NCBI GenBank assembly: GCA_017992055.1
Contig: JAGOPK010000003.1
Location: forward strand, 248,001 to 312,000
Direction of reading: 5' to 3'
Length of the DNA: 64,000 nucleotides
Origin: Burkholderiaceae bacterium
GTDB lineage: Bacteria > Pseudomonadota > Gammaproteobacteria > Burkholderiales > Burkholderiaceae_C
A program made the position numbers and the translations under genes. This document shows, piece after piece, positions 1 to 8,181 of this stretch (the stretch's first letter is position 1; the number at the start of each line of letters is the position of its first letter). The notes beneath the pieces are model-generated. The model saw nothing but the letters and a program-made list of their open reading frames with translations. It searched no databases and was not told the origin of the DNA.

Positions 1-1055
1 GGGGTCTCGTCGGCGAGCGAGGCGAGCTGCGCCGCGTCGGCGAGTTCGGAGTCCTTCACGCCGGCAGCGGGGATGAAGGCGCTGGCCTGGCGGTTGCCGA
101 GCGTGATGGTGCCGGTCTTGTCGAGCAGCAGCACGTCGACGTCGCCGGCCGCCTCCACCGCGCGACCCGAGGTGGCGATGACATTGGCCTGCATCATCCG
201 GCTCATGCCGGCAACGCCGATGGCGCTCAGCAGCCCGGCAATCGTGGTCGGGATCAGGCACACCAGCAAGGCGACCAGGATGACCAGGCTCACCGGCTGG
301 CCCGCACCGGCCGCCTGCACGCCGAAGGCCGAGAACGGCAGCAGCGTGACGACCACGCCGAGAAAGACGATGGTCAGCGCCACCAGCAGGATGGTCAGCG
401 CGATCTCGTTGGGCGTCTTCTGCCGCTTGGCGTTCTCGACCATCGCGATCATGCGGTCGACGAAGGTCTCGCCGGGGTTCACCGCCACGCACACGACGAT
501 CCAGTCCGACAGCACGCGCGTGCCGCCGGTGACGGCCGAGAAGTCGCCGCCGGATTCGCGGATCACCGGTGCCGACTCCCCGGTGATGGCGCTCTCGTCG
601 ACCGAGGCCACGCCGTCGATCACCTCGCCATCGGCCGGGATGGTGTCGCCGGCCTCGATCAGCACGATGTCGCCCTTGCGCAGGCTGTCGGCCTCCAGCG
701 GGTGCCATTTCATCGCCGTCCGCGGCTCGCCCCGGCGGTACTCGCCCTCCAGCTTCTTGGCCCAGGTCTGCTTCTTCAGGCCGCGCAGCGACGCCGCCTG
801 CGCCTTGCTGCGCCCTTCGGCCAGCGCCTCGGCGAAGTTGGCGAACAGCACGGTGAACCACAGCCAAACGGCCACGCCGATGGTGAATCCGTCGGGCCTT
901 GCGAGGGCCAGCGCGGTGGTGAAGGCGCTGCCGACGTAGACCACGAACATCACCGGGTTGCGCCACTGCACGCGCGGGTCGAGCTTGCGGAAGGCGTCGG
1001 TGATCGCCGGCTTCACCAGCACCGGGTCGAACAGGGTCAGGGTCTGTCGTGTCAT
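1..1055 (-). CDS. kdpB: Potassium-transporting P-type ATPase, subunit B (KdpB), 3' end cut by window
   Basis: KdpB is the ATP-hydrolysing P-type ATPase subunit of the high-affinity KdpFABC potassium pump in the inner membrane. About 351 N-terminal residues are visible and the C-terminal half lies off the left edge. The translation starts [20 protein letters not shown], carries the actuator-domain TGES motif ([15 protein letters not shown]), several membrane segments, and the DKTGT phosphorylation motif about 35 residues before the edge. It starts 10 nt after the kdpA stop in the same direction, as in the usual kdpFABC order. All visible P-type ATPase motifs are intact, so it is truncated only by the window boundary. 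Confidence 0.97.
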   Translation of the reverse strand, partial: MTRQTLTLFDPVLVKPAITDAFRKLDPRVQWRNPVMFVVYVGSAFTTALALARPDGFTIGVAVWLWFTVLFANFAEALAEGRSKAQAASLRGLKKQTWAKKLEGEYRRGEPRTAMKWHPLEADSLRKGDIVLIEAGDTIPADGEVIDGVASVDESAITGESAPVIRESGGDFSAVTGGTRVLSDWIVVCVAVNPGETFVDRMIAMVENAKRQKTPNEIALTILLVALTIVFLGVVVTLLPFSAFGVQAAGAGQPVSLVILVALLVCLIPTTIAGLLSAIGVAGMSRMMQANVIATSGRAVEAAGDVDVLLLDKTGTITLGNRQASAFIPAAGVKDSELADAAQLASLADET

Positions 1056-1065
1056 GTTGCAGGGC

Positions 1066-2814
1066 TCACTTCGCGAAGAGCATCAGGTGCTCGACCACCG
1101 GGCCGAGCGCCAGGGCTGGCACATAGTTCAGCAGGCCGACCAGCAGTACGGTGCCGATCAGCAGCACGACGAACAGCGGGCCGTGGGTGGGCAGCGTGCC
1201 GCCGGTGACCTCCAGCCGCTTCTTCGCGGCCAGCGCGCCGGCGATGGCCAGCACCGGCACGATGACGCCGAAGCGGCCGAACCACATGGCCAGCGCCAGC
1301 AGCACGTTGTAGAAGGGCGTGTTGGCGGACAGCCCTGCGAACGCACTGCCGTTGTTGTTGGCCGCCGAGGAAAGGGCGTACAGGATCTCGGTGAAGCCGT
1401 GGGGACCGGGATTGGCAATGCCGGCGCGGCCGGCATCGGCCAGCACGGCGAGCGCCGTGCCCAGCAGCACCAGCAGCGGCGTCACGAGGATGGCGATCGA
1501 CACCATCTTCATCTCATGCGCCTCGATCTTCTTGCCGAGGTACTCGGGCGTGCGGCCGATCATCAGCCCGGCGATGAACACCGCCAGCATGGCGAACACC
1601 AGCATGCCGTACAGACCGGACCCGACACCGCCGAAGATCACCTCGCCCAGCTGCATCAGCACCAGCGGCACCGCGCCGCCCAGCGGCGTGAAGCTGTCGT
1701 GCATCGCATTGACGGCGCCACAGCTGGCCGCCGTGGTGATGGTCGCGAACAGGGCACTCGCCTGGATGCCGAAGCGCACCTCCTTGCCCTCCATGTTGCC
1801 GCCGGCCTGGCCGGCACCGGCCTGCTGGTCCACGCCCAGCGCCGCCAGTGCCGGGTTGCCCTGCTGTTCGGCCGCGGTGGTGGCCACCACGGCGACCACG
1901 AACACCAGCGCCATCGCCGCCAGCACCGCCCAGCCCTGGCGCGGATCACCGACCATGCGGCCGAACACGAAGCACAGCGCCGTCGGGATCAGCAGGATCG
2001 ACAGCATCTGCAGGAAGTTGCTGACCGCGGTCGGGTTCTCATAGGGGTGGGCGGAGTTGGCATTGAAGAAGCCGCCACCATTGGTGCCGATCATCTTGAT
2101 GGCCAGCTGCGACGCGACCGGGCCCATCGCGAGGGTCTGGGTCGCCGGCGGGCCCTCCGCCGCGGGTCGGGGCTGCGTCCCGGTCAGGGCTTCCACCGTC
2201 TGCAGCGCCTGGTAGGGCCTCAGGTTCTGGATCACGCCCTGGCCGGCCAGCACCAGCGCCACCACCAGGGACAGCGGCAGCAGGATCCACAGCGTCGCCC
2301 GCACCAGGTCCACCCAGACATTGCCCAAGGCCTGCGCCGAGGAGCGGGCAAAACCGCGGATCAGTGCCACCGCGACGACGATGCCGGTCGCCGCCGACAG
2401 GAAGTTCTGCACCGTCAGCGCCAGCATCTGGGTGAGGTAGCTCATCGTCGACTCGCCACCATAGCCCTGCCAGTTGGTGTTGGTGACGAAGCTGATGGCG
2501 GTGTTGAAGGCGGAGTCGGCCGCAACCGCCGCCATGCCCTGGGGATTGAGGGGCATGGCGCCCTGCAGCCGCTGCAGCGCATAGACCGCCACAACACCCA
2601 GCCCGTTGAACACCAGCAGTCCGACCGCGTACGACAGCCAGTGCTGCTCGCTGCCGGCATCGACCTTGGCCAGGCGCAGCAGTGGCGCCTCGGCACGCCG
2701 GCCCAGCGCAAAGCGGCCCTGCATCACGGCTTCCATGGCGCGCGCCAGCGGCCACGCCAGCAGCAGCAGCACCGCCAGGTAGGCCAGCAGCTGCATCCAG
2801 GCGGGGGCACTCAT
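1066..2814 (-). CDS. kdpA: Potassium-transporting ATPase subunit A (KdpA)
   Basis: KdpA is the potassium-selective channel-like subunit of KdpFABC, with four repeated pore elements derived from the SKT superfamily. The 582-residue translation is of normal family length and has about ten hydrophobic segments. It contains the conserved stretch [19 protein letters not shown] around residues 245-265 and further GG-rich filter-like loops. The ATG overlaps the kdpF stop in an ATGA arrangement (2811-2814), which indicates translational coupling. kdpB follows after 10 nt. Confidence 0.98.
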   Translation of the reverse strand: MSAPAWMQLLAYLAVLLLLAWPLARAMEAVMQGRFALGRRAEAPLLRLAKVDAGSEQHWLSYAVGLLVFNGLGVVAVYALQRLQGAMPLNPQGMAAVAADSAFNTAISFVTNTNWQGYGGESTMSYLTQMLALTVQNFLSAATGIVVAVALIRGFARSSAQALGNVWVDLVRATLWILLPLSLVVALVLAGQGVIQNLRPYQALQTVEALTGTQPRPAAEGPPATQTLAMGPVASQLAIKMIGTNGGGFFNANSAHPYENPTAVSNFLQMLSILLIPTALCFVFGRMVGDPRQGWAVLAAMALVFVVAVVATTAAEQQGNPALAALGVDQQAGAGQAGGNMEGKEVRFGIQASALFATITTAASCGAVNAMHDSFTPLGGAVPLVLMQLGEVIFGGVGSGLYGMLVFAMLAVFIAGLMIGRTPEYLGKKIEAHEMKMVSIAILVTPLLVLLGTALAVLADAGRAGIANPGPHGFTEILYALSSAANNNGSAFAGLSANTPFYNVLLALAMWFGRFGVIVPVLAIAGALAAKKRLEVTGGTLPTHGPLFVVLLIGTVLLVGLLNYVPALALGPVVEHLMLFAK

Positions 2815-2903
2815 GAGAAGTCCTCCGGCCGCAGCAGCACGGCGACCAGGTAGACCAGCAGCCCGAGGGCAAGCAGTGCGCCGGCGATGTGCCAGCCCGT
2901 CAT
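2811..2903 (-). CDS. kdpF: KdpF, small stabilising subunit of the Kdp potassium pump
   Basis: KdpF is a single-span lipid-like peptide that stabilises the KdpFABC complex. This 30-residue ORF starts [20 protein letters not shown] and ends LLRPEDFS, which is the standard KdpF pattern: one helix followed by a short RPE(D/K)F-type tail. The chosen ATG overlaps the stop of the upstream 33-codon ORF (ATGA), and the kdpF stop overlaps the kdpA start. The reading frame extends further upstream, but that extension is arginine-rich, lacks the family pattern and was not used. Confidence 0.93.
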   Translation of the reverse strand: MTGWHIAGALLALGLLVYLVAVLLRPEDFS

Positions 2904-3001
2904 GGCGACACCTTGTGGTGTTGCAGGCGCTCGCAGCCGATGGCCAGCGCGACGCCGGCAGCCCAGCAGGCCGCTGCGGCGATGAGAAAGACGATGTCCA
3001 T
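2900..3001 (-). CDS. Small single-span membrane peptide leading the kdp operon
   Basis: A 33-residue ORF ([20 protein letters not shown], then [13 protein letters not shown]) with one predicted transmembrane helix and a short charged tail. The ATG is preceded by a strong ribosome binding site (CGGAGGATGC-ATG) and the stop overlaps the kdpF start as ATGA, so the whole chain 3001 to 1066 looks translationally coupled. From memory, similar tiny ORFs precede kdpF in some proteobacterial kdp operons. Whether the peptide is a pump subunit or only a coupling leader is unknown. It is too short to be found by length-filtered gene callers. Confidence 0.7.
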   Translation of the reverse strand: MDIVFLIAAAACWAAGVALAIGCERLQHHKVSP

Positions 3002-3043
3002 GCATCCTCCGATGGGTACGGCAGGATGCTCGGACAGGTCGCC

Positions 3044-3092
3044 TCAAGAGCTTGCCAAGATTCGGCGTGCCGGCATCAAGATCTCATCAAGA
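3044..3092. promoter_or_regulatory. Array of helically phased TCAAGA direct repeats upstream of kdp (candidate KdpE sites)
   Basis: TCAAGA-like hexamers occur at 3044-3049, 3055-3060 (CCAAGA), 3076-3081 and 3087-3092. The offsets are 11, 21 and 11 bp, so all lie on one face of the helix. The last two are part of the longer repeat CATCAAGA-TCT-CATCAAGA. The array lies 43-92 bp upstream of the first ORF of the kdp operon. Tandem repeats with about 11-bp spacing are the usual arrangement for OmpR-family regulators such as KdpE. No kdpDE genes are visible in the window, so the assignment is inferential. Confidence 0.5.
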
Positions 3093-3236
3093 CGGCCCCT
3101 CGACCGACCGGCAGGCCGGGCCGTTCGGATCGACAAGATCCCGACAGCCCGGTGCGGGTTTCGGAGCGACGGCCTTGACCTTGCCACGATGGAAGCCTCG
3201 ACAGTCGCTCATCCCCCACAGCAGACGGAGCACACC

Positions 3237-3494
3237 GTGATTGCATTCGACGTCAAGGACATGACCTGCGGCCACTGCGCCAGCACCATCACCCGGGCGC
3301 TGAACGGCCTGGACCCGAACGCCAGGGTGAGCATCGACCTGTCGCGGCACCGGGTGACGGTCGATGCCAGCGATGCGACTGCGGCCGAGCTGCAGCAGGC
3401 CATCGCCGAGGCCGGCTACACCCCCGAGCCCGCCGAGACCACCGCCCTACCTCCGGCTGCGGCGGGGCGTTCGTGCTGTGGGCACTGCCACTGA
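3237..3494 (+). CDS. Heavy-metal-associated (HMA) domain protein, CopZ-like
   Basis: An 85-residue cytoplasmic metal-binding protein of the copper-chaperone fold. The translation (VIAFDVKDMTCGHCASTITR) has the HMA signature MTCGHC at about residues 9-14, with the two cysteines that bind soft metals, and a beta-alpha-beta-beta-alpha-beta length. A second cysteine/histidine cluster, SCCGHCH, ends the protein and may add a metal site. The GTG start is chosen because GGAG lies 6-7 nt upstream and the protein then begins at the usual domain edge; an in-frame ATG at 3189 has no ribosome binding site. Neighbours on both sides are on the opposite strand, so it is monocistronic. Confidence 0.85.
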   Translation: MIAFDVKDMTCGHCASTITRALNGLDPNARVSIDLSRHRVTVDASDATAAELQQAIAEAGYTPEPAETTALPPAAAGRSCCGHCH

Positions 3495-3514
3495 GCCGCG
3501 CCGGGTGCCGGCCC

Positions 3515-4405
3515 TCACCACTTCATCTCGCCCTTGCTGACCTTGGCGCCGATGTCCAGGGCCATGCCGAGGCCGGCATCCGGATAGGCCTTGCGCATCG
3601 CCGCGATCAGCTCGGCCGCGTTGGCGGCCCGGGCGGTCTCGGCTTCGTAGCGCTTCAGGTAGTCGCGGGTGTAGGCAATGGCCGTGGCCTGGGGGGCCGT
3701 GCCGGCCGCCATGTGCCCCGGCACCACCAGCGCCGGCCGCAGCGCCTGCATCTCGTCGAGCTGCGCCAGCCAGGCCTGACGCTCGCTGGGCGTTTGCGTG
3801 TCGGCGGTCCACACATGCAGGTTGCCGAACACGCCGATGTTGCCGACGATGGCCTGGATGGCCGGGATCCACACATAGGGGCGGTGGGCCAGCTCACCGG
3901 TGGTGCCACGCAGCTCCAGCGTCTGGCCGTCCACGCTGAGCGCATTGCCGCTGATCGCCTCGGGCACGATCGGCTGCCGGGGCGCGTTGGTGCCCATCTT
4001 CGGGCCCCAGAACGCCAGCTTGCCGGCCAGCTTGGCCTGGATCTTCTCGCGCACCGCCGGCGTCGTCAGCACCGGGACCTGCGGGAACAGGCTCTTCAGC
4101 GTTTCGGCACCGAAGTAGAAGTCGGGGTCGGCATTGCTGATGAAGATGGCCTTCAGCGTCTTGCCGGTGTCCAGCACATGGGCGGCCACACGCAGCGCGT
4201 CGGCGCGGGTGAAACCGGCGTCGATGACCAGGGCCTCGCTGGGCCCGCTGACCACCACGGCATTGACGTGGAAGCTGGCGGCATCGGCGTTGTGGATCTT
4301 GACGCTGAGCGGCGCCACGGTCTGCGCTGCAGCGGGGGCGGCGGCCACCACGCCCAGGGCCAGCAGCGGCAGCAGGGCGTGGATGAACTTGGATCGGATC
4401 GGCAT
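3515..4405 (-). CDS. Secreted metallo-beta-lactamase-fold protein with degenerate metal motif
   Basis: A 296-residue protein with a signal peptide (MPIRSKFIHALLPLLALGVV, cleavage near AAAQ-TV) and a metallo-beta-lactamase-type fold, so probably periplasmic. Where active members have H-x-H-x-D-H this one reads N91-A-D93-P-D95-F96 (ISNADPDFYFG), so all three histidines of the first cluster are replaced. A later VVPGH keeps one histidine. The family is usually annotated only as MBL-fold hydrolase and its reaction is unknown; loss of the histidines suggests altered metal binding or non-hydrolytic function. It is transcribed divergently from the LysR gene at 4535, which probably controls it. Confidence 0.8.
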   Translation of the reverse strand: MPIRSKFIHALLPLLALGVVAAAPAAAQTVAPLSVKIHNADAASFHVNAVVVSGPSEALVIDAGFTRADALRVAAHVLDTGKTLKAIFISNADPDFYFGAETLKSLFPQVPVLTTPAVREKIQAKLAGKLAFWGPKMGTNAPRQPIVPEAISGNALSVDGQTLELRGTTGELAHRPYVWIPAIQAIVGNIGVFGNLHVWTADTQTPSERQAWLAQLDEMQALRPALVVPGHMAAGTAPQATAIAYTRDYLKRYEAETARAANAAELIAAMRKAYPDAGLGMALDIGAKVSKGEMKW

Positions 4406-4443
4406 GGGGGTCTTCGGGAAGGGCTGGAACAGGCCGGACTGTA

Positions 4444-4464
4444 TTGAGGCCAGTTCAATTGAAA
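4444..4464. promoter_or_regulatory. Candidate LysR box between the MBL gene and its divergent LysR regulator
   Basis: Within the 129-bp divergent intergenic region, ATTGA-N7-TCAAT (4444-4460) fits the T-N11-A dyad bound by LysR regulators. It overlaps the palindrome TTCAATTGAA (4455-4464). It lies 39-59 bp upstream of the MBL start and about 70 bp upstream of the LysR start, a normal place for a divergent autoregulated LysR target. Confidence 0.45.
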
Positions 4465-4534
4465 AACCGTGCGCCGATAGAATGTTTATTGCATCAATCG
4501 TCGCAATTTTCCGGGTCGCCGTTGCCCGCTCGCC

Positions 4535-5437
4535 ATGGACCGCCTGACCGCTGCCCGGGTCTTTGTCACCGTCGCCGAGCATGGCGGCCTCACCCAGGCC
4601 GCCCGGCGCCTGGACATGTCCACCGCCATGGTCAGCCGCTACCTGGTGGCGGTCGAAAGCTGGCTGGGGGCCAGGCTGCTGCACCGCACGACGCGGCGCA
4701 TCGGCCTGACCGAGGCGGGGCAGTCCGCCCTGCCGGCCTGCCGCCAGTTGCTGGACCTGGCCGAGGATGTGGTGCACCAGACCGGCGAGATCACCCGCGT
4801 GCCTTCGGGCCGATTGCGCATCACCAGTTCGGCCTCGTTCGCCGAGGCGCAGCTGGCTCCGGCCCTGGTGGCCTTCCAGCACCAGCATCCGCAGGTGGCC
4901 GTCTCGTTGATCGTGGCCGAGCGCAGCGTGGACCTGGCCGCCGAGGGCATCGACCTGGCGGTGCGCATCACCAACTCGCTGGAGCCGACGATGATCGCCC
5001 GCCCACTGGCCGTCTGCCGGTCGGTGCTGTGCGCGGCGCCCGCCTACCTGCGCCAGCACGGCCAGCCGGCGACGGCCGAGGCGCTGACACAGCATGTCTG
5101 CCTGACGCACAGCAGCGTCGGCGCGGCGCAGTTCCGCTTCCGCCGCCGCCGGCAGTGGATCGAGCTGCCGGTGGCCGACAGACTGTCGATCAACGACACC
5201 TCGGTGCTGCGCCGCGCGGTGATCGAAGGCGGCGGCATCGGCATCCTGCCCACCTATCTGGTCGGCGACGACCTGAAGCAGGGGCGGCTGCTGCGGGTGC
5301 TGCCGGCCCTGGAGCCGGAAACCCTGGGCATCCACGCGATCTTCTTGTCGCGCCAGCACCAGCCGCTGGCACTGCGCCTGCTGGTCGACCACCTGGCCGA
5401 GCGCTTTGGCGGTGACCCGCCGCCCTGGGACCGCTGA
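4535..5437 (+). CDS. LysR-family transcriptional regulator
   Basis: A 300-residue DNA-binding regulator. Residues 1-60 (MDRLTAARVFVTVAEHGGLT then QAARRLDMSTAMVSRYLVAV) form the winged helix-turn-helix typical of LysR proteins in the CrgA/DsdC-like group. Residues 90-295 are the periplasmic-binding-protein-like effector domain (LRITSSASFAEAQLAPALVA; GGGIGILPTYLVGDDLKQG). It diverges from the MBL-fold gene across a region with a candidate LysR box, so that gene is the likely target. It converges on the next LysR gene, with only 3 nt between stops. Confidence 0.93.
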   Translation: MDRLTAARVFVTVAEHGGLTQAARRLDMSTAMVSRYLVAVESWLGARLLHRTTRRIGLTEAGQSALPACRQLLDLAEDVVHQTGEITRVPSGRLRITSSASFAEAQLAPALVAFQHQHPQVAVSLIVAERSVDLAAEGIDLAVRITNSLEPTMIARPLAVCRSVLCAAPAYLRQHGQPATAEALTQHVCLTHSSVGAAQFRFRRRRQWIELPVADRLSINDTSVLRRAVIEGGGIGILPTYLVGDDLKQGRLLRVLPALEPETLGIHAIFLSRQHQPLALRLLVDHLAERFGGDPPPWDR

Positions 5438-5446
5438 GGCTCAGCG
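5432..5446. other. Perfect palindrome at the junction of two convergent LysR genes
   Basis: CGCTGAG-G-CTCAGCG spans the stop codons of the two convergent genes. There is no T-tract on either side, so it is at best a weak bidirectional terminator. A related GCTGAGCC/GGCTCAGC hairpin occurs at another convergent junction at 48044-48066. Confidence 0.3.
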
Positions 5447-6331
5447 CTGGGCGGCAGACTGTTCGAACAGCTCCAGCAGCCTGCGCGCCGCCGGCGACAG
5501 GAAGCTGTTGGCCCGGTAGGTCACCACCAGCCGCCGCCGCATCGCCGCGGCCTTGACGGGCACCTCCTTGAGGCCGGGGATCCTGGTCTTGCCCTGGAGG
5601 TGGTGGCGCGAGATGAAGCTCAGCAGGCCGGTCTGCACGATCAGCGTGGGCAGCATCAGCAGCATCGTCGTCTCCACCTGCACGCGCGGCCGCGGCAGGC
5701 CCTCGCGGTCGAAGGTGTGGTCCAGCCAGTCCCGCGTCGGCGCGCCGGGGGGCTGCAAGGCCCAGGCATGGGAAGCCAGGTCCTTCAGCGTCGGCCGCGA
5801 CTCGAACACCGGATGGCTCTCGCTGGCCGCCACGACGATCACGTCTTCGGCCAGGGCCTTGGAAGCCCAGCCCGGCTCGGCAGCGCTTTCGGTGCCCACC
5901 ATCAGGTCCAGGTCGCCCGCGCGCAGCTGCGGCCTCAGCGTATCGATCAGGCCCACCACGGTGCGCAGCGTCACGTCGGGCGCCTCCTGCAGCAGTTGCC
6001 GGGCCACGGCCGGCAGCAGGAACTGGGCCGCCGTCGGCACGATGCCGATGCGCACATGCCCGCTCAGGCCGGCGCCGATGGACTGCAGCTCGCGCTTGGC
6101 ATCCTCGACGTCGAAGCGCATGCGCTGGGCCCACTTCAGCAGCAGCCTGCCGGCCTCGGTGAGCCGGATGCCACGCCCCGACTTCTCGAACAGCGCCGCG
6201 CCGCAATCGGCCTCCAGCCGGCGGATGCTGCTGGTCAGCGCCGGCTGGGTGCGGTGCAGGCGGGCCGAGGCACGCCCGAGGTGCTGCAGCTCGGCAATGG
6301 TCTCGAAGTAACGCAGATCGCGCAGATCCAT
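5441..6331 (-). CDS. LysR-family transcriptional regulator of the Bug/catabolic cluster
   Basis: A 296-residue LysR regulator. The start MDLRDLRYFETIAELQHLGR places the winged helix-turn-helix at residues 1-60 (QPALTSSIRRLEADCGAALF); the frame stays open upstream but that extension is not LysR-like. The effector-binding domain runs from about residue 90 (HVRIGIVPTAAQFLLPAVAR) to 290. It diverges from the Bug binding protein at 6435, which begins a long catabolic run, and GcvA/CbbR-type LysR proteins commonly control such divergent neighbours. The inverted repeat at 6389-6404 is a candidate binding site. Confidence 0.92.
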   Translation of the reverse strand: MDLRDLRYFETIAELQHLGRASARLHRTQPALTSSIRRLEADCGAALFEKSGRGIRLTEAGRLLLKWAQRMRFDVEDAKRELQSIGAGLSGHVRIGIVPTAAQFLLPAVARQLLQEAPDVTLRTVVGLIDTLRPQLRAGDLDLMVGTESAAEPGWASKALAEDVIVVAASESHPVFESRPTLKDLASHAWALQPPGAPTRDWLDHTFDREGLPRPRVQVETTMLLMLPTLIVQTGLLSFISRHHLQGKTRIPGLKEVPVKAAAMRRRLVVTYRANSFLSPAARRLLELFEQSAAQR

Positions 6332-6388
6332 TGCAAAAGTCTCAGTGATGGATCGCAAGAAAGTATCGATTGGACCATAGGCCGCGAC

Positions 6389-6404
6389 GCGCCAATACTG
6401 GCGC
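6389..6404. promoter_or_regulatory. Inverted repeat GCGCCA-ATAC-TGGCGC upstream of the Bug catabolic run
   Basis: A perfect 6-bp dyad with a 4-bp spacer. It lies 58 bp upstream of the divergent LysR start and 31 bp upstream of the first Bug gene. It is the only clear dyad in this 103-bp region and is the best candidate operator for the LysR encoded at 5441-6331. Confidence 0.4.
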
Positions 6405-6434
6405 AACAGAGCCCAAGAGCCCCACGGAGACAGC

Positions 6435-7403
6435 ATGCACCCGACCCGACGCCTCGTCCTCGCGCTGGCCGCCGCCAGCCTCAGCGGCGCCAGCCTGGCC
6501 CAGGCCTGGCCGGCCAAGGCCATCCGCATCGTCGTGCCCTTCCCGCCCGGCGGCGGCACCGACATCATTGCCCGCGAGACCAGCCAGCGCGTGGCCAAGG
6601 CCACAGGCTGGACCTTCGTGATCGACAACAGGCCCGGCGCCGGCGGCAACCTGGGCGTCGACTCGGTCGCCAAGTCGCCGGCGGACGGCTACACCCTGGT
6701 GATCGGCCAGTCGAGCAACCTGGCGATCAATCCGACGCTGTACGCCAGACTGCCCTACGACCCGCAGAAGGACCTCGCGCCCATCGTGCTGCTGGCCAAT
6801 GCGCCGCTGGTCATGGTCACGGGCATGGCCACGCCCTACAAGACGCTGGCCGACGCGGTCAGCGTGGCCAGGGCCAAGCCGGGCCAGGTGAACTTCGCGT
6901 CGCCGGGCAATGGCACGGTCGCGCACCTGACCAGCGAAATGTTCCAGAAGGCCGCCGGCGTGAAGACCCAGCATGTGCCGTACAAGGGGGCGTCGCAGGC
7001 CCTGACCGACGTGGTCGGCGGCACCGTCGACCTGTACATGGCCTCGGTGCCCACGCTGCTGGGGCAGATCAAGCAGGGCAAGCTGCGTGCGCTGGCCGTG
7101 ACCTCGGCCAAGCGCGTGGACGACCTGCCCGAGGTGCCGACGATCAACGAGTCCGGCTACAAGGGCTTCGACGCCGTCACCTGGTTCGGCCTGCTGGCCC
7201 CGGCCGGCACGCCCAAGGACGTGATCACGAAGATCAACGCCGAGTTCAACAAGGCGCTGAAGCAGCCCGAGCTGAGCCGGCGGCTCGGTGACGAAGGTGC
7301 CGATCCCGTCGGCGGCACGGCCGAGCAGTTTGCCGCGCTGATCAAGGACGAGATCCCCCGCTGGGGCAAGGTCGTCAGGGACTCCGGCGCCAAGGTCGAC
7401 TGA
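6435..7403 (+). CDS. Bug-family solute-binding protein (tripartite tricarboxylate transporter type), 1 of 4
   Basis: A 322-residue periplasmic binding protein of the Bug/TctC family, which captures carboxylated solutes for TctAB-type carriers or acts in sensing. It has a signal peptide (MHPTRRLVLALAAASLSGAS, cleavage near LAQA-WPAK). Family signatures are IRIVVPFPPGGGTDIIAR near residue 35, the pocket loop NRPGAGGNLGVDSVAKSPADGY near residues 66-90, and HVPYKGASQAL near residue 180. A GGAG ribosome binding site precedes the ATG. It is the first gene after the divergent LysR, followed 79 nt later by an RraA-like aldolase gene. No TctA or TctB membrane component is in the window. Confidence 0.93.
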   Translation: MHPTRRLVLALAAASLSGASLAQAWPAKAIRIVVPFPPGGGTDIIARETSQRVAKATGWTFVIDNRPGAGGNLGVDSVAKSPADGYTLVIGQSSNLAINPTLYARLPYDPQKDLAPIVLLANAPLVMVTGMATPYKTLADAVSVARAKPGQVNFASPGNGTVAHLTSEMFQKAAGVKTQHVPYKGASQALTDVVGGTVDLYMASVPTLLGQIKQGKLRALAVTSAKRVDDLPEVPTINESGYKGFDAVTWFGLLAPAGTPKDVITKINAEFNKALKQPELSRRLGDEGADPVGGTAEQFAALIKDEIPRWGKVVRDSGAKVD

Positions 7404-7482
7404 GCGCCGCCCAACCGCCTCCCGGCGCCATCGCTGCGGGCCGCCGCGCGGCCCAAGCCCCAGGTTTTCAAAGGAGATTCGC

Positions 7483-8181
7483 ATGAGTCAAGCCGCTGCA
7501 TTGCCCGACGTGATCCGCGACTTCGAGCGCGTTGACGCGAGCGTGGTCGAACAGGCCGCCCGCTTCCCGTCTTCCATCCTCGCCGACGTGGCCGGCCGGC
7601 GCGGCGCGCTGCACGGCCGCATTGCACCGCTGGCGCCGACGATGCGCTTTGCCGGCCCGGCGCTGACGGTGGAGGTGCGCCCGGGCGACAACCTGATGAT
7701 CCATGCCGCACTGGCCGTCGCCCGGCCCGGCGACGTGATCCTCGTCGACGGCAAGGGCGACCTGAGCAGCGCGCTGATGGGCGAGATCATGAGCCAGCAG
7801 GCCGTGGCGCTGGGTGTGGCGGCGGTGGTCATCGACGGTGCGGTGCGCGACGCGCAGGCGATCCGCGAACTCAGCTTCCCGATGTACACCGCCGGGCTCA
7901 ACCCCAACGGACCGACGAAGAGCGTGGCCGGGCGCCTGAACCATCCGATCTCGATCGGCGGTGTCACGGTGCGGCCCGGTGACCTGGTGGTGGGCGACGG
8001 CGACGGCGTGACCGTGATCGAGCGCGAGAAGGCCGCGGCAATGCTGCCGCTGGCCGCCGAGAAGCTGGCCGCCGAGAGCCAGCGCATCGCCGACATCCAG
8101 AGCCGCAAGGCCTTGCGTCCCGGCTGGCTGGACGCTGCGCTGCGCAGCGCCGGCGTGATCCGGCAGGGCGAGACGCTGTGA
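7483..8181 (+). CDS. RraA-like / 4-hydroxy-4-methyl-2-oxoglutarate aldolase-family protein
   Basis: A 232-residue member of the RraA/HMG-aldolase superfamily. Catabolic members are divalent-metal-dependent class II pyruvate aldolases or oxaloacetate decarboxylases acting on C4-hydroxylated 2-oxo-diacids, for example at the end of the protocatechuate 4,5-cleavage route. The conserved core is visible: MGEIMSQQAVALGVAAVVID followed by GAVRD (the Arg-Asp of the active site), and PVSIGGVTVRPGDLVVGDGD-type sequence near residue 165. An AAAGGAG ribosome binding site precedes the ATG. The stop overlaps the next gene (GTGA), so the two are coupled. The exact substrate cannot be fixed from sequence. 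Confidence 0.85.
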   Translation: MSQAAALPDVIRDFERVDASVVEQAARFPSSILADVAGRRGALHGRIAPLAPTMRFAGPALTVEVRPGDNLMIHAALAVARPGDVILVDGKGDLSSALMGEIMSQQAVALGVAAVVIDGAVRDAQAIRELSFPMYTAGLNPNGPTKSVAGRLNHPISIGGVTVRPGDLVVGDGDGVTVIEREKAAAMLPLAAEKLAAESQRIADIQSRKALRPGWLDAALRSAGVIRQGETL

